Source: Ga0077523 sp038324085
Lineage (GTDB): Bacteria > Pseudomonadota > Gammaproteobacteria > Burkholderiales > Ga0077523
Reading direction: 5' to 3'
NCBI GenBank assembly: GCA_038324085.1
Contig: JBBQHP010000021.1
Location: forward strand, 9,874 to 73,873
Length of the DNA stretch: 64,000 nt
Shown here one piece after another: positions 8,649-17,152 of this stretch. Every line of letters begins with the position of its first letter. Positions within the stretch are counted from its first letter, which is position 1. The translations under genes were made by a program, and so were the position numbers. The notes below the pieces were generated by a model that ran no database searches, was not told the DNA's origin, and was given only the letters and a program-made list of their open reading frames with translations.

Positions 8649-9045
8649 CGACCGCCAGCAGCACGACCGCGAACAATACGATCACGGGCAGTTCGTTGAA
8701 CCATCTGTACCACCGATCCGACCGCCGGTTCGCGCCCGCCTCGAACCTTCGCAGCAATCGCCCGCACACGTGGTGATACCCCAGCAGCACGACGACCAGC
8801 GCCAGCTTGGCGTGCAGCCAGCCGCCGGTGATGCCGTAGCCGAGCCAGAGCCACAGGCCGAAGGCGAGCGCAGGAACGCAAAGCAGGGTCATGAAACGGT
8901 ACAGCTTGCGAGCCATCACCAGCAGGCGCGCCGCGGCCGTTTCATTCGTTTCCATTGCCAGGTTCACGAAGATTCGCGGCAGGTAGAACAGACCGGCGAA
9001 CCATGAGGTCACGAACACGATGTGGAGCGATTTGACGATCAGCAT
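8635..9045 (-). CDS. hemJ: Protoporphyrinogen IX oxidase HemJ (CopD/UPF0093 family)
   Basis: Integral membrane haem-biosynthesis enzyme that oxidises protoporphyrinogen IX to protoporphyrin IX. The 136-residue protein has four membrane segments and the family motifs: a conserved His in the first helix (KSLHIVFVTSWFAGLFYLPR), RKLYRFMTLLCVPAL, and WLHAKLALVVVLLGYHH with further conserved His residues. It is the last gene of a leftward run beginning with the VanZ-like gene and overlaps the convergent ribbon-helix-helix gene by 14 bases. Confidence 0.88.
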   Translation of the reverse strand: MLIVKSLHIVFVTSWFAGLFYLPRIFVNLAMETNETAAARLLVMARKLYRFMTLLCVPALAFGLWLWLGYGITGGWLHAKLALVVVLLGYHHVCGRLLRRFEAGANRRSDRWYRWFNELPVIVLFAVVLLAVVKPF

Positions 9046-9109
9046 GGCTTTGCGGCGGCTCGAGGCTCGCCAAGGCTGGATGTGCGGGGGACGATCATCG
9101 GTACGAAGC

Positions 9110-9904
9110 TCAAACGAGCAACCGCCGGCGGGTAAGGACGAGCGCCAGGTAGAAGCCCGCGAGCGAATAAGCGAGCATCACGGCGACATGCAGCACGGGC
9201 GTGGACGGAATGGTACCGGCCACCAGCGGCCGTACCAGAGCTATCGCGTGAAACAGCGGCAGCACGCCCGAGACCGCCTGCAATGTCGCCGGCAACCGTT
9301 CGACCGGAAAGAACACTCCGCACAGCAGCGTCATGGGGGTGACGACCAGTGTGAAGTAGTAGAGGAAGAACTCGTAGTTGGGAGAGACCGCATTCATGAC
9401 CAGGGCGAGACTGGCGAAGGTCAGTCCGATCAGGAATGCCAGGGGGATGATCCACAGCGTGAGGCCGGCGTGCGACAGCCCGAGCACCCAGATGATGATC
9501 AGGATCGCGAGGCCGGAGAGCATCGCCTTCGAGGCCGCCCACAACGCCTCCGCCAGAACGATGTCGTCCAGTTCCAAGGGCGCGTTCATGATCGATTCCC
9601 AGGTTTTCTGGGTCTGCATGCGCGAGAACGCCGAATACAGCGCCTCGAAGGTGGCGCTGTTCATCGTGCTGTAGGCGACGGTGCCTGCGGCCAGGAACAC
9701 GATGTAGCGCGTGCCGTTCACCTCGGGCATCAGGGTGCCGAGGCCCAGCCCCAGGCCCAGCATGTACATCAGCGGGTCGGCGAGGTTGCCGAGCAGGGAT
9801 GTGATGGCGAGCTTGCGCCAGACCAGGAAGTTGCGGCGCCACACGTAGACGAAGCGCCGCGACACGCGGGGCGCACGCCAGTCCTTTGCACGGGGCCAGT
9901 TCAT
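9110..9904 (-). CDS. ABC-2 type transporter permease (NodJ family)
   Basis: A 264-residue membrane component of an ABC exporter with about six transmembrane helices and the family signature near NYEFFLYYFTLVVTPMTLLCGVFFP. The start ATG shares one base with the stop of the ATPase gene (TGATG), so the pair is translationally coupled. NodJ proteins export lipo-chitin oligosaccharide signals in rhizobia, but close homologues in free-living betaproteobacteria are general ABC-2 exporters; the substrate here is unknown. Confidence 0.92.
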   Translation of the reverse strand: MNWPRAKDWRAPRVSRRFVYVWRRNFLVWRKLAITSLLGNLADPLMYMLGLGLGLGTLMPEVNGTRYIVFLAAGTVAYSTMNSATFEALYSAFSRMQTQKTWESIMNAPLELDDIVLAEALWAASKAMLSGLAILIIIWVLGLSHAGLTLWIIPLAFLIGLTFASLALVMNAVSPNYEFFLYYFTLVVTPMTLLCGVFFPVERLPATLQAVSGVLPLFHAIALVRPLVAGTIPSTPVLHVAVMLAYSLAGFYLALVLTRRRLLV

Positions 9905-10818
9905 CAATCGCGCAGATCGCGCCCGGTGAGCTTCAGGAACACGTCCTCGAGGTTCGCTGGGCGGTGCAGATACTTGAGATCGCCTCGGGTCTCGAGATCC
10001 TGCATGATCGGACGGGCCTCGCGGGTGTAGCAGAACACGGTCTCCCCCGCGCGCTCGCAGCGTTGGGCCAGCGCCTTGCCGATCTGTTCGCCCCAGGCCG
10101 CCGCGCCATCCCCGTAGACCTCCACGACTTCGGGTTCGATGTGCGCCTGGATCAGCTCGCGCGGACTGCCGGTTGCGACGATGCGCCCGAGATCCATCAC
10201 CGAGAGCCGGTCGCACAGGCGCTCAGCCTCGTCCATGAAATGCGTGGTGAGCAGCAGCGTCTTGCCTTGCGCGAGCAGTCGCTTCAATCCTTCCCAGATC
10301 AGGTGGCGCGCCTGCGGATCGAGACCCGTGGTGGGCTCGTCGAGGAACAGGATCTCGGGATCGTTCACCAGTGCCCTGGCCAGCGCGAGCCGACGCTTCA
10401 TGCCGCCCGAGAGCATCTGAATGCGCGCTCCGCCCTTTCCGCCCAGCCCCGCGAATGCCAGCAGGTCGGGCACGCGCGCCATGATCGTCCGGTCGGCGAG
10501 ACCGAAGTAACGACCGTAGACGACGAGATTCTCGATCACGGAGAAATCGGGGTCGAGACAGTCGGACTGCGGTACGACCCCGAGCTTGCTGCGCGCCTCG
10601 CGCGCAGCGCGCGGGACCGGCAAGCCGGCCAGCGTGATCGACCCGGAATCCGGATCGGTCAGCCCGAGGCACAGGCGCAAGGTGGTGGTCTTGCCGGCCC
10701 CGTTCGGTCCGAGCAGGCCGTAGCATTCCCCGCGCTCCAGCGTAAGCGAGATGCCGCGCACGACTTCGACCGCGCCGAAGGTCTTGCGCAGGTCGCGGAT
10801 GTCGAGCACCGCCGTCAC
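9904..10818 (-). CDS. ABC-2 type transporter ATP-binding protein (NodI family)
   Basis: A 304-residue ABC ATPase paired with the downstream permease. Walker A GPNGAGKTTT (about residues 36-45), Q-loop VVPQSDCLD, signature LSGGMKRRLALARAL, Walker B ILFLDEPTTGLDP and switch His in TTHFMDEAE. LSGGM in place of LSGGQ is usual in the NodI/DRA family. A C-terminal region of about 80 residues (EVVEVYGDG onward) is typical of this exporter subfamily. It begins 16 bases after the hydrolase stop. Confidence 0.94.
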   Translation of the reverse strand: MTAVLDIRDLRKTFGAVEVVRGISLTLERGECYGLLGPNGAGKTTTLRLCLGLTDPDSGSITLAGLPVPRAAREARSKLGVVPQSDCLDPDFSVIENLVVYGRYFGLADRTIMARVPDLLAFAGLGGKGGARIQMLSGGMKRRLALARALVNDPEILFLDEPTTGLDPQARHLIWEGLKRLLAQGKTLLLTTHFMDEAERLCDRLSVMDLGRIVATGSPRELIQAHIEPEVVEVYGDGAAAWGEQIGKALAQRCERAGETVFCYTREARPIMQDLETRGDLKYLHRPANLEDVFLKLTGRDLRD

Positions 10819-10834
10819 GAGTGGCCCGGCCGGA

Positions 10835-11458
10835 TCAGGGTGCGGTTCCGGCGCAGGCGCAGGAATTGGTGACGGCGTGCTGCAGTTTCAGGAGATCCCC
10901 ATGGAAAAAGTGCCCTGCGCCCGGTACCACCAGGATCGGCAATTTCTGCGGTCGCGCCCACGCCAACACCTCCTTCAACGCCACGACGTCGTCTTCTTCG
11001 CCATGGATCACCAGCGTGTGGTCCGGGACATCCGCCACGGGGAACCGGCCGACGGCGGGCGCAACCAGGATCAGTTTCTCCGGCTGCAGTTCGCCCGCGA
11101 GATGCGACACGACGTAGCCGCCGAACGAGAATCCGCCCAGCGCGAGGGGCAAACCAGGCTGCTCGTTGCGAGCGTGCTGCGCGAGCGCCCGGAAGTCGTC
11201 GATCTCGCCGCGCCCATCGTCGAACACACCTTCGCTGGCGCCCACGCCGCGGAAATTCATGCGCCATGCGGTGTAGCCCATGGCCGTGAAACTGCGCGCA
11301 AGGGTCTGCACCACCTTGTTGTCCATCGTCCCGCCGTACAACGGATGCGGATGCGCGAGGAGCGCTATGCCCCGCGGTACGCCACGCGGCTGGGTGACCG
11401 CGATCTCGAGACTGCCTGCGGGACCTGCGATCCCGAGCCTGGCGGGCGGCGCCGCCAT
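10835..11458 (-). CDS. Alpha/beta hydrolase (DUF3089/dienelactone-hydrolase-like)
   Basis: A 207-residue alpha/beta hydrolase with oxyanion segment HPHPLYGGTMDN, nucleophile elbow GGFSFGG, acid region HGEEDDVV and catalytic His in GAGHFFHGD. Substrate unknown; small members of this group act on short esters. Its ATG shares a base with the stop of the 2Fe-2S ferredoxin gene (TGATG). The C-terminus ends in an unusual Cys-containing tail (NSCACAG). Confidence 0.85.
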   Translation of the reverse strand: MAAPPARLGIAGPAGSLEIAVTQPRGVPRGIALLAHPHPLYGGTMDNKVVQTLARSFTAMGYTAWRMNFRGVGASEGVFDDGRGEIDDFRALAQHARNEQPGLPLALGGFSFGGYVVSHLAGELQPEKLILVAPAVGRFPVADVPDHTLVIHGEEDDVVALKEVLAWARPQKLPILVVPGAGHFFHGDLLKLQHAVTNSCACAGTAP

Positions 11459-11769
11459 CAGATGCGCAGTCGCTCGACCACGCGACCATGCTGAAGATGC
11501 TCGTCGATGATCTCGTCGATGTCGGCGCGATCGACGTAGGTGTACCAGACCTCTTCGGGATAGACCACGATCACCGGTCCTTCCTCGCAACGATCGAGGC
11601 ACCCGGCCATGTTGACGCGCACCTTGTCCTTGCCGGCGAGGCCCAGGGCCTTGACCCGTCCCTTGGCGTAGTCGCGCAATTCGGCGGCGCCGTGGTTATT
11701 GCAGGACGCGCGATTCGGATCGTCGCGTTGATTGCAGCAGAAGAAGACGTGGTGTTCGTAGTAGCTCAT
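11458..11769 (-). CDS. Thioredoxin-like [2Fe-2S] ferredoxin
   Basis: A 103-residue protein of the thioredoxin-fold ferredoxin family, with N-terminal HHVFFCCNQR and C-terminal VNMAGCLDRCEEGPVIVVYPE. The cysteines of the first motif and the CLDRC pair are the expected cluster ligands. Likely an electron carrier; its partner is unknown. The invariable coupling here to a small hydrolase suggests a shared pathway, but that is inference. The ATG at 11769 directly precedes the family's first residues. Confidence 0.9.
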   Translation of the reverse strand: MSYYEHHVFFCCNQRDDPNRASCNNHGAAELRDYAKGRVKALGLAGKDKVRVNMAGCLDRCEEGPVIVVYPEEVWYTYVDRADIDEIIDEHLQHGRVVERLRI

Positions 11770-11810
11770 TCGGCGGCTCCGGTTCGACGAACTCGAATTA
11801 TACGGAGCGC

Positions 11811-12158
11811 TCAGGGCTTCGGCGCCGGGTACTTCAAGGCGTTCTTGATCATCTTGGCGCGGGCAGCCTCGACGGGATCCACATCGAGCACGTCGGCCAT
11901 GCGCACGAGGTACAACAACACGTCCGCGATCTCGTCGGCGACCTCGGCGCGCTGCGCCGCGTCGAGGTTGCCCGACTGCTCCGGGGTGAGCCACTGGAAG
12001 TGCTCGACCAGTTCGGCCGCTTCGACGATCAGCGCCATGGCGATGTTCTTGGGCAGATGGAATCGTTCCCAATCCCGCGCGGCGGCGAACTGGCGCAATG
12101 CCGCCCGCAGGCACTGGAGGGAATCCGGCGGGGGCGAAGAAGAGGAATCCAAGATCAT
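11811..12158 (-). CDS. MazG-like nucleotide pyrophosphohydrolase (dCTPP1/RS21-C6 type)
   Basis: A 115-residue all-helical NTP pyrophosphatase of the MazG superfamily. It has the two metal-binding helices EAAELVEHFQW and VADEIADVLLYLVRMAD (ExxE and ExxD patterns) and ends with KNALKYPAPK, as in eukaryotic dCTPP1 and its bacterial homologues. Probably removes non-canonical or excess dCTP analogues. The start ATG overlaps the stop of the VanZ-like gene by 4 bases (ATGA). Confidence 0.88.
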   Translation of the reverse strand: MILDSSSSPPPDSLQCLRAALRQFAAARDWERFHLPKNIAMALIVEAAELVEHFQWLTPEQSGNLDAAQRAEVADEIADVLLYLVRMADVLDVDPVEAARAKMIKNALKYPAPKP

Positions 12159-13228
12159 TGCTCCCGTGGTGGCTTGAACGCGGAGATCAGGAGAAAGGTG
12201 GCGGCTGCCAGGGGCCACAGCATCGACACGATGGCGGTCGTGCCGGTAAAGCTCCAGAAATGCCCATGCCGCCAGACCTGGAGAGTCTCCTCGAGGTACG
12301 GATTGGCCGGTGCGATGTTGAGCAATGCCACACTCACCGCGAGCCCGACCAGACCACCGGCAGCACGCGCGCGGATCCCCAGGCGCAGCAGGGCGCCGGC
12401 GAGCAGGGTTCCCCCGACCAGACCGATCCCGGCGCCGGGCGTGATCCACAGAAACGGCTGACCGGGGTTGAACAGGAACAGGCTCGCGGCACTTTTCAGC
12501 ACCAGCGCGATCAGGACAACCGGAACGATCAGGAGCATGACGCCGTCGCGCGCGATGATTCCAGCGAGTCCCGCCACCGCGACCAGCGCGAAGCCGGTCA
12601 CGCCCGCCTCCAGCGCAATGTACGCATCGGGCGTATAGGTCGCTGCCAGTGCCGGGAAGAACTGCCGCGCATCTCCGGTGCCGAACAGCCAGAGCGCGGC
12701 ATTCAGGTGGGTGAAGAGCCACAGTGCCAGCAAGGTGAGTCCGACATCGGCGCTGGCGCCGGCGACCAGGCGCCGCTCGCGCCACCGGGAGAGCCGACCG
12801 CCCCGCAACAGCGGCTCCGCCACGGCGATCCCGGTCCACGCGCCCACGAGCCCTCCGACCGCGTTGCAGAACACGTCCAGCGCCGAGGGAACGCGTACCG
12901 GCACCCAGGCCTGCAGCACTTCCATGGCGAAGCTCAAGCCGGTCGCGAATGCCATGGCGAGCGTCGCGGCGTGCATGCCGCCGAAACGCGTACGCAGCAT
13001 CAGCGTCAGAAGCAAGCCGAGCGGCGCATAGGCGAGGACGTTGAGGAACACGTCCGAATAGGTGTAGAAACGCGGCCATTCCGCGAGCCGGACCCACAGC
13101 ATTTCATGGCTGGGTGCGCGCCAGCCGGTGAGCGGATACAGACTGGCATACACCACGACCGCCACGTAAGCTACGGCTGCGTATCGCACGAACGCCGAGC
13201 GGCGCGCGAAACGTGTGGAGGGGCGCAT
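12155..13228 (-). CDS. VanZ-like membrane protein
   Basis: A 357-residue membrane protein. The first about 130 residues match the VanZ-like module: YASLYPLTGWRAP, YSDVFLNVLAYAPLGLL and FAMEVLQAWVPVRVPSALDVFCNAVGG. Several further helices follow, to the C-terminus. VanZ itself gives low-level teicoplanin resistance, but most relatives have no known function. The ATG at 13228 begins the Arg-rich lead into the first helix; the frame stays open far upstream only because it lies antisense to the DHH gene. First gene of a leftward run to hemJ. Confidence 0.85.
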   Translation of the reverse strand: MRPSTRFARRSAFVRYAAVAYVAVVVYASLYPLTGWRAPSHEMLWVRLAEWPRFYTYSDVFLNVLAYAPLGLLLTLMLRTRFGGMHAATLAMAFATGLSFAMEVLQAWVPVRVPSALDVFCNAVGGLVGAWTGIAVAEPLLRGGRLSRWRERRLVAGASADVGLTLLALWLFTHLNAALWLFGTGDARQFFPALAATYTPDAYIALEAGVTGFALVAVAGLAGIIARDGVMLLIVPVVLIALVLKSAASLFLFNPGQPFLWITPGAGIGLVGGTLLAGALLRLGIRARAAGGLVGLAVSVALLNIAPANPYLEETLQVWRHGHFWSFTGTTAIVSMLWPLAAATFLLISAFKPPREQ

Positions 13229-13291
13229 CGGAAGATCTGCTCGCGTGGCGCGCTCGAGCGACAGTGCACCACGGGGTGAGGATGGAGACTC

Positions 13292-14248
13292 GTGGCATTC
13301 TATGACATCTTCAACGGCGACGCGGACGGTTTGTGCGCGTTGCAGCAGCTGCGCCTCGATGCGCCGCGTGCGGCGACCCTCGTCACCGGGACCAAACGCG
13401 ACATTGCGTTGCTCGATCGCATCGCGCCTGCCGCCGGTGACGAGCTCACGGTTCTGGATGTTTCGATGCGAGCGAATGCGAGCGGTTTGCGGCGCGCGCT
13501 CGCCGCGGGCGCGCGCGTGCAATGGTTCGACCATCACGACGCCGGCGACGTGCCGGATCATCCTGCGCTCGCCGCAAACCTCGATTTCGCCGCCGGTATC
13601 TGCACTGCCTTGATCGTCGATCGTCACGTCTCGGGGCGGCATCGCGCGTGGGCGCTCGCCGGCGCCTTCGGCGACAATCTCGCCGGCATCGCCTTGGCAG
13701 GCGCCGCGACGATGGGACTCGACGCGCATTCCATCGCGCGGTTGCGCCAGGTGGGTGAGTGCCTCAACTACAACGCCTATGGCGATCGGGTCGACGAACT
13801 GATGTTTCCGCCGGCCGAGCTGTATCGACGCCTGGGGCCGTTCGAGGATCCGGTGGCCTTTGCCGAGCGCGATGACGCGATAGCCGTGCTGGATCGTTCG
13901 CGCCGGGACGATCTCGTACGCGCCCTGACCATCCGGCCTGCCCTGGCCGGTGCCTCGGCGACGGCGGTCATTCTGCCCGACGCGCCGTGGAGCCGTCGCA
14001 TCTCGGGAACGCTCGCGAATCACCTGGCCACCGAGCATCCCGGCCGCGCCACGGCGGTATTAACGCCCTCGCGGGGGGCCTACACGGTGAGCCTGCGTGC
14101 TCCGCGCGCGCATCCTGCCGGCGCGGAGCAGCTCGCGCGGGAATTCGGCGGCGGCGGAAGGGCCGCCGCATCGGGGATCAACGGATTGCCGGAATCGGAG
14201 GTGCCGCGACTGCTCGCAGCGTTTCGCGCTGCGTTTACTTCAGCTTGA
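13292..14248 (+). CDS. DHH-family phosphoesterase
   Basis: A 318-residue DHH/DHHA1 protein. Motif I is FNGDADGLCAL, motif II has the Asp of LDVSMRAN, motif III is the name-giving FDHHDAG (about residue 80), and the C-terminal DHHA1-like domain ends FGGGGRAAASG. Acidic residues and histidines bind two Mn ions; relatives hydrolyse oligoribonucleotides, pAp or cyclic dinucleotides. The substrate cannot be assigned. Start codon GTG, 63 bases from the divergent VanZ-like gene. The last 14 bases overlap the convergent polyamine-binding-protein gene. Confidence 0.9.
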   Translation: MAFYDIFNGDADGLCALQQLRLDAPRAATLVTGTKRDIALLDRIAPAAGDELTVLDVSMRANASGLRRALAAGARVQWFDHHDAGDVPDHPALAANLDFAAGICTALIVDRHVSGRHRAWALAGAFGDNLAGIALAGAATMGLDAHSIARLRQVGECLNYNAYGDRVDELMFPPAELYRRLGPFEDPVAFAERDDAIAVLDRSRRDDLVRALTIRPALAGASATAVILPDAPWSRRISGTLANHLATEHPGRATAVLTPSRGAYTVSLRAPRAHPAGAEQLAREFGGGGRAAASGINGLPESEVPRLLAAFRAAFTSA

Positions 14249-15296
14249 TCTCGGTCCACATGCGGGTAACGACCCGCAGTTGCTTGCCGGTCAGGTCCTT
14301 CAGCATCTCGAGGTGCTTGGCGATCTCGGCATCCGGAAACACCGCCTTGGTCGCCTTGATCTCGGGTTTGATGAATTTCATCGCCGCTGCGTTGGGGTTG
14401 CCCGAGCCGATCATGTTGGTGAGATCGGCTGAATTCTCTCCCTCGAGCATGAAGTTGATGAACTGGTGCGCGAGGTCGGGGCGCGGCGCGCTCTTGTGGA
14501 TGACCATGGAGTCGAGTGCAAGCACCGCACCCTCCCTGGGAAGGGAGGCGAGGATGTGGAAGCCGCGCTTGGCGGCCTGGGCGTCCTGGTTCGCCTGGAA
14601 GATGTCGTTCGAATAGCCATGTGCGACCCAGATGTTGCCCACGGTCAGTTCCTTGATGTAGCTCGAGGCGTTGAACGCCGCCCAATAAGGCTTCGCCTTG
14701 ATGATGACGTCCTTCGCCTGGGCAAGCTTCGCTGCGTCGGTTTCGTTGACCGAGTAGCCCAGATATTTCAGCGCCGCCGCCATCAGCTCGCGCTGGCTGT
14801 CCAGAACCGTCACCTTGCCCTTGATCTTTTCGAGGATCCTGGGATCGAAGATCGTCGCCCATGAATCCACGGGAACCCCGAGCTCCTTGATCTTCTTGTC
14901 GTTGTATCCGATCAGTGTGATCGACATCGCGTAGGGGGCGGAATACCTGTTGCCCGGATCGAACGGCGTGTCGAGGAATTGCGGCATGACATTCCTGAGA
15001 TTGGGCAGCTTGCCGTGGTCCAGCGGCAACAGCGCATCCCGCTTGATCAACGCCTGTACCGCATTCATGGTCGGAACGATGACGTCGTAGCCTCTGGCCC
15101 CGGCCTGCAGCTTGGCGAGCATCTCGTCATTGTCGGAGTAGTACGTCTGCTTGACCTTGCACTTGCAGGAAGCCTCGAAGCGCGCGATCGTGGCATCCGA
15201 CATGTAGTTGTTCCAGTTGTACAGGTGCAGGACGTCGTCCTTCGCCGCGACTGGGACACTCGCAATCAGTGCAAGCAGGATCAGCAGTTTCTTCAT
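14235..15296 (-). CDS. Polyamine ABC transporter substrate-binding protein (PotD/PotF family)
   Basis: A 353-residue periplasmic binding protein with signal peptide (MKKLLILLALIASVPVAA). The mature N-terminus VLHLYNWNNYMSDATI holds the aromatic Trp/Tyr that contacts polyamine in PotD and PotF. Further family features: ALIKRDALLPLD, YAMSITLIGYN and the Trp of NIWVAHGYSND. Putrescine or spermidine is likely; the exact ligand is not readable. AAGGA lies 8 bases upstream of the ATG. It is the last gene of a permease-permease-binding-protein series headed by the ATPase. Confidence 0.93.
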   Translation of the reverse strand: MKKLLILLALIASVPVAAKDDVLHLYNWNNYMSDATIARFEASCKCKVKQTYYSDNDEMLAKLQAGARGYDVIVPTMNAVQALIKRDALLPLDHGKLPNLRNVMPQFLDTPFDPGNRYSAPYAMSITLIGYNDKKIKELGVPVDSWATIFDPRILEKIKGKVTVLDSQRELMAAALKYLGYSVNETDAAKLAQAKDVIIKAKPYWAAFNASSYIKELTVGNIWVAHGYSNDIFQANQDAQAAKRGFHILASLPREGAVLALDSMVIHKSAPRPDLAHQFINFMLEGENSADLTNMIGSGNPNAAAMKFIKPEIKATKAVFPDAEIAKHLEMLKDLTGKQLRVVTRMWTEIKLK

Positions 15297-15347
15297 GGCA
15301 CTTTTCCTTGGGTGGGAGCGGCGGTGTGCAAAGCGGATCGACCTGCT

Positions 15348-16121
15348 TCATTCGCCGCGAAACACGCCGGGGGCCAGGCGGGTCGCGATGACGATCAGGA
15401 CCAACGTGAGCAGCATGAGCAACGTTGACACCGCGTTCACCTCGGGAGTCACCGCGATCTTGATCATGGAGTAGATCTGGAGCGGCAGCGTGGTGGAATC
15501 GACGCCCGCGGTGAAGAAGGTGATCACGAAATCGTCTATGGACAGGGTGAAGGCCATGAGCGCACCCGCGACGATGCCGGGCATGATGAGCGGCAGGGTG
15601 ATCAGGCGAAACGAACGCCAGGGGGTGGCACCGAGATCGCGCGCCGCTTCGATGAGGCTCTCGTCCATCCCGGCGAGGCGCGAACGCACCACGATGGCGA
15701 CGAAACCGACGGAGAAGGCGATGTGCGACAGGATGATGGACACGAGCCCGAGCGTCAGGTTCAGCATCACGAAGAAGATGAGCAGGCTGACCCCCGTGAG
15801 GATCTCGGGAATCGCGATCGGCGTCAGCACCAGCACCGGCAAAAGCCGCAGGCGGTAGCGGTACATCGCATAGCCGGCCATGGTTCCCAGCAGCGTGGCC
15901 ACTGCGCTCGAGACCAGCCCGATGACGAGCGAGTTCCATGCGGCCCCCAGCATCTGCTCGTCCTGGAACAGTTCCCGGTACCAGTGCCAGGTGAATCCGA
16001 CCCATTCGGCATTGAGGCGCGAGTCGTTGAAGGAATAGACGACGACCACGACGAGGGGCACGTACAGGAACGCGTAGGTGCACAGGCTCGCGCCCCACAA
16101 GGCCCAGGAGTTGCGCTTCAA
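15348..16121 (-). CDS. Polyamine ABC transporter permease (PotC/PotI family)
   Basis: Inner-membrane permease of about six helices with the coupling-helix EAA motif EAARDLGATPWRSFRLITLPLI (two adjacent pieces). The preferred start is TTG at 16121, which has GGAGG 6 bases upstream and gives an N-terminus (MKRNSWALWGASLCTYAFLY) like PotC. A GTG at 16169 would add 16 Arg-rich residues and has no comparable ribosome site. It follows the other permease gene closely. Confidence 0.92.
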   Translation of the reverse strand: MKRNSWALWGASLCTYAFLYVPLVVVVVYSFNDSRLNAEWVGFTWHWYRELFQDEQMLGAAWNSLVIGLVSSAVATLLGTMAGYAMYRYRLRLLPVLVLTPIAIPEILTGVSLLIFFVMLNLTLGLVSIILSHIAFSVGFVAIVVRSRLAGMDESLIEAARDLGATPWRSFRLITLPLIMPGIVAGALMAFTLSIDDFVITFFTAGVDSTTLPLQIYSMIKIAVTPEVNAVSTLLMLLTLVLIVIATRLAPGVFRGE

Positions 16122-16175
16122 GCCGGGCCTCCGTCGGGCCCGGCAGATCCGCGTGGGCGCACGTGACACCGCATC

Positions 16176-17054
16176 CTAGAACCTCCGGCCGCGCGCGAAC
16201 CACGCCGCCAGGCCCGCGAACAGGATCGCCAGCAGTGTGAGAACGATCGACAGCACGCCCCCGAAGGGCCAGTCGCGGGCGTCGAGGAACTGCTGCTTGA
16301 TGACGTTACCGATCAGGATGCTGTTGGTGCCGCCGAGCAGGTCGGGGATCGCGAAGATGCCCAGCGCGGGAATGAAAACGAGCGCCGCGCCGGCATAGAC
16401 TCCAGGCAGGGAGAGCGGAAACGTGACCCGCCAGAAGCGCTGCCAGACTCTCGCACCAAGGTCCTGGGCGGCGTCGAGCAGGGCCGGGTCATGCTTCTCC
16501 AGGTTGGCGTACAAGGGCAACACCATGAACGGCAGGTGGACGTATACCAGTCCGACCAGTACCGCGAACGGCGAGAACAGCAGTGGCTGCGGCGCCACGC
16601 CGAGCATGCCGATGGCGCCGTTGAACAGTTTCGAGAACGCCGATTGCGGGCCGAGGATGATCATCCATGCATACACGCGGATCAGGAAGTTGCTCCAGAA
16701 AGGCAGAATCACCAGCAGCACCAGTACATCTCGATACTGCTTCGGGCTGCGCGAGATCGTGAGCGCGAGCGGATAGGCCAGCAGGATGCACGACACCGTG
16801 GTGACCGCGGCATAGACGAAGGACTTGAAGAACAGCTGCGTGTAGATGAAGTCCGAAAAGAAGCGCTGGTAGTTCTCCAGTGTCAGGCCCGCGACCGCAT
16901 CGGGATCGCTGGATGTCAGCGGCGCCAGCCCGCCCAGATCGCCCGCGTAACGAAACGACGCCAGGCCCATGATGAGCGTGGGTATGGCGAAGAAGACCAG
17001 CAGGTACAGCAGTGGGGGGCCACTGATGAGCCACTTTTGCGAACGCGGCGACAC
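16176..17054 (-). CDS. Polyamine ABC transporter permease (PotB/PotH family)
   Basis: A 292-residue permease with six predicted helices and the EAA-type loop DAAQDLGARVWQRFWRVTFPL. The long periplasmic loop after helix 1 (residues about 40-65, ending in LTLENYQRFF) is characteristic of PotB/PotH. Start codon GTG. It forms the membrane pore with the downstream PotC/PotI-type subunit. Between it and the upstream ATPase gene are 98 bases. Confidence 0.93.
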   Translation of the reverse strand: MSPRSQKWLISGPPLLYLLVFFAIPTLIMGLASFRYAGDLGGLAPLTSSDPDAVAGLTLENYQRFFSDFIYTQLFFKSFVYAAVTTVSCILLAYPLALTISRSPKQYRDVLVLLVILPFWSNFLIRVYAWMIILGPQSAFSKLFNGAIGMLGVAPQPLLFSPFAVLVGLVYVHLPFMVLPLYANLEKHDPALLDAAQDLGARVWQRFWRVTFPLSLPGVYAGAALVFIPALGIFAIPDLLGGTNSILIGNVIKQQFLDARDWPFGGVLSIVLTLLAILFAGLAAWFARGRRF

Positions 17055-17152
17055 TGCGCTATCCGGCCCGGCTGCCGCGAGGCGGCGTGAGGAGCGCGAT
17101 TGCCCCGGCCTCCATCCGGCAGCGAAAGCGCGTTGCCCGGTCGCTCACGGAC

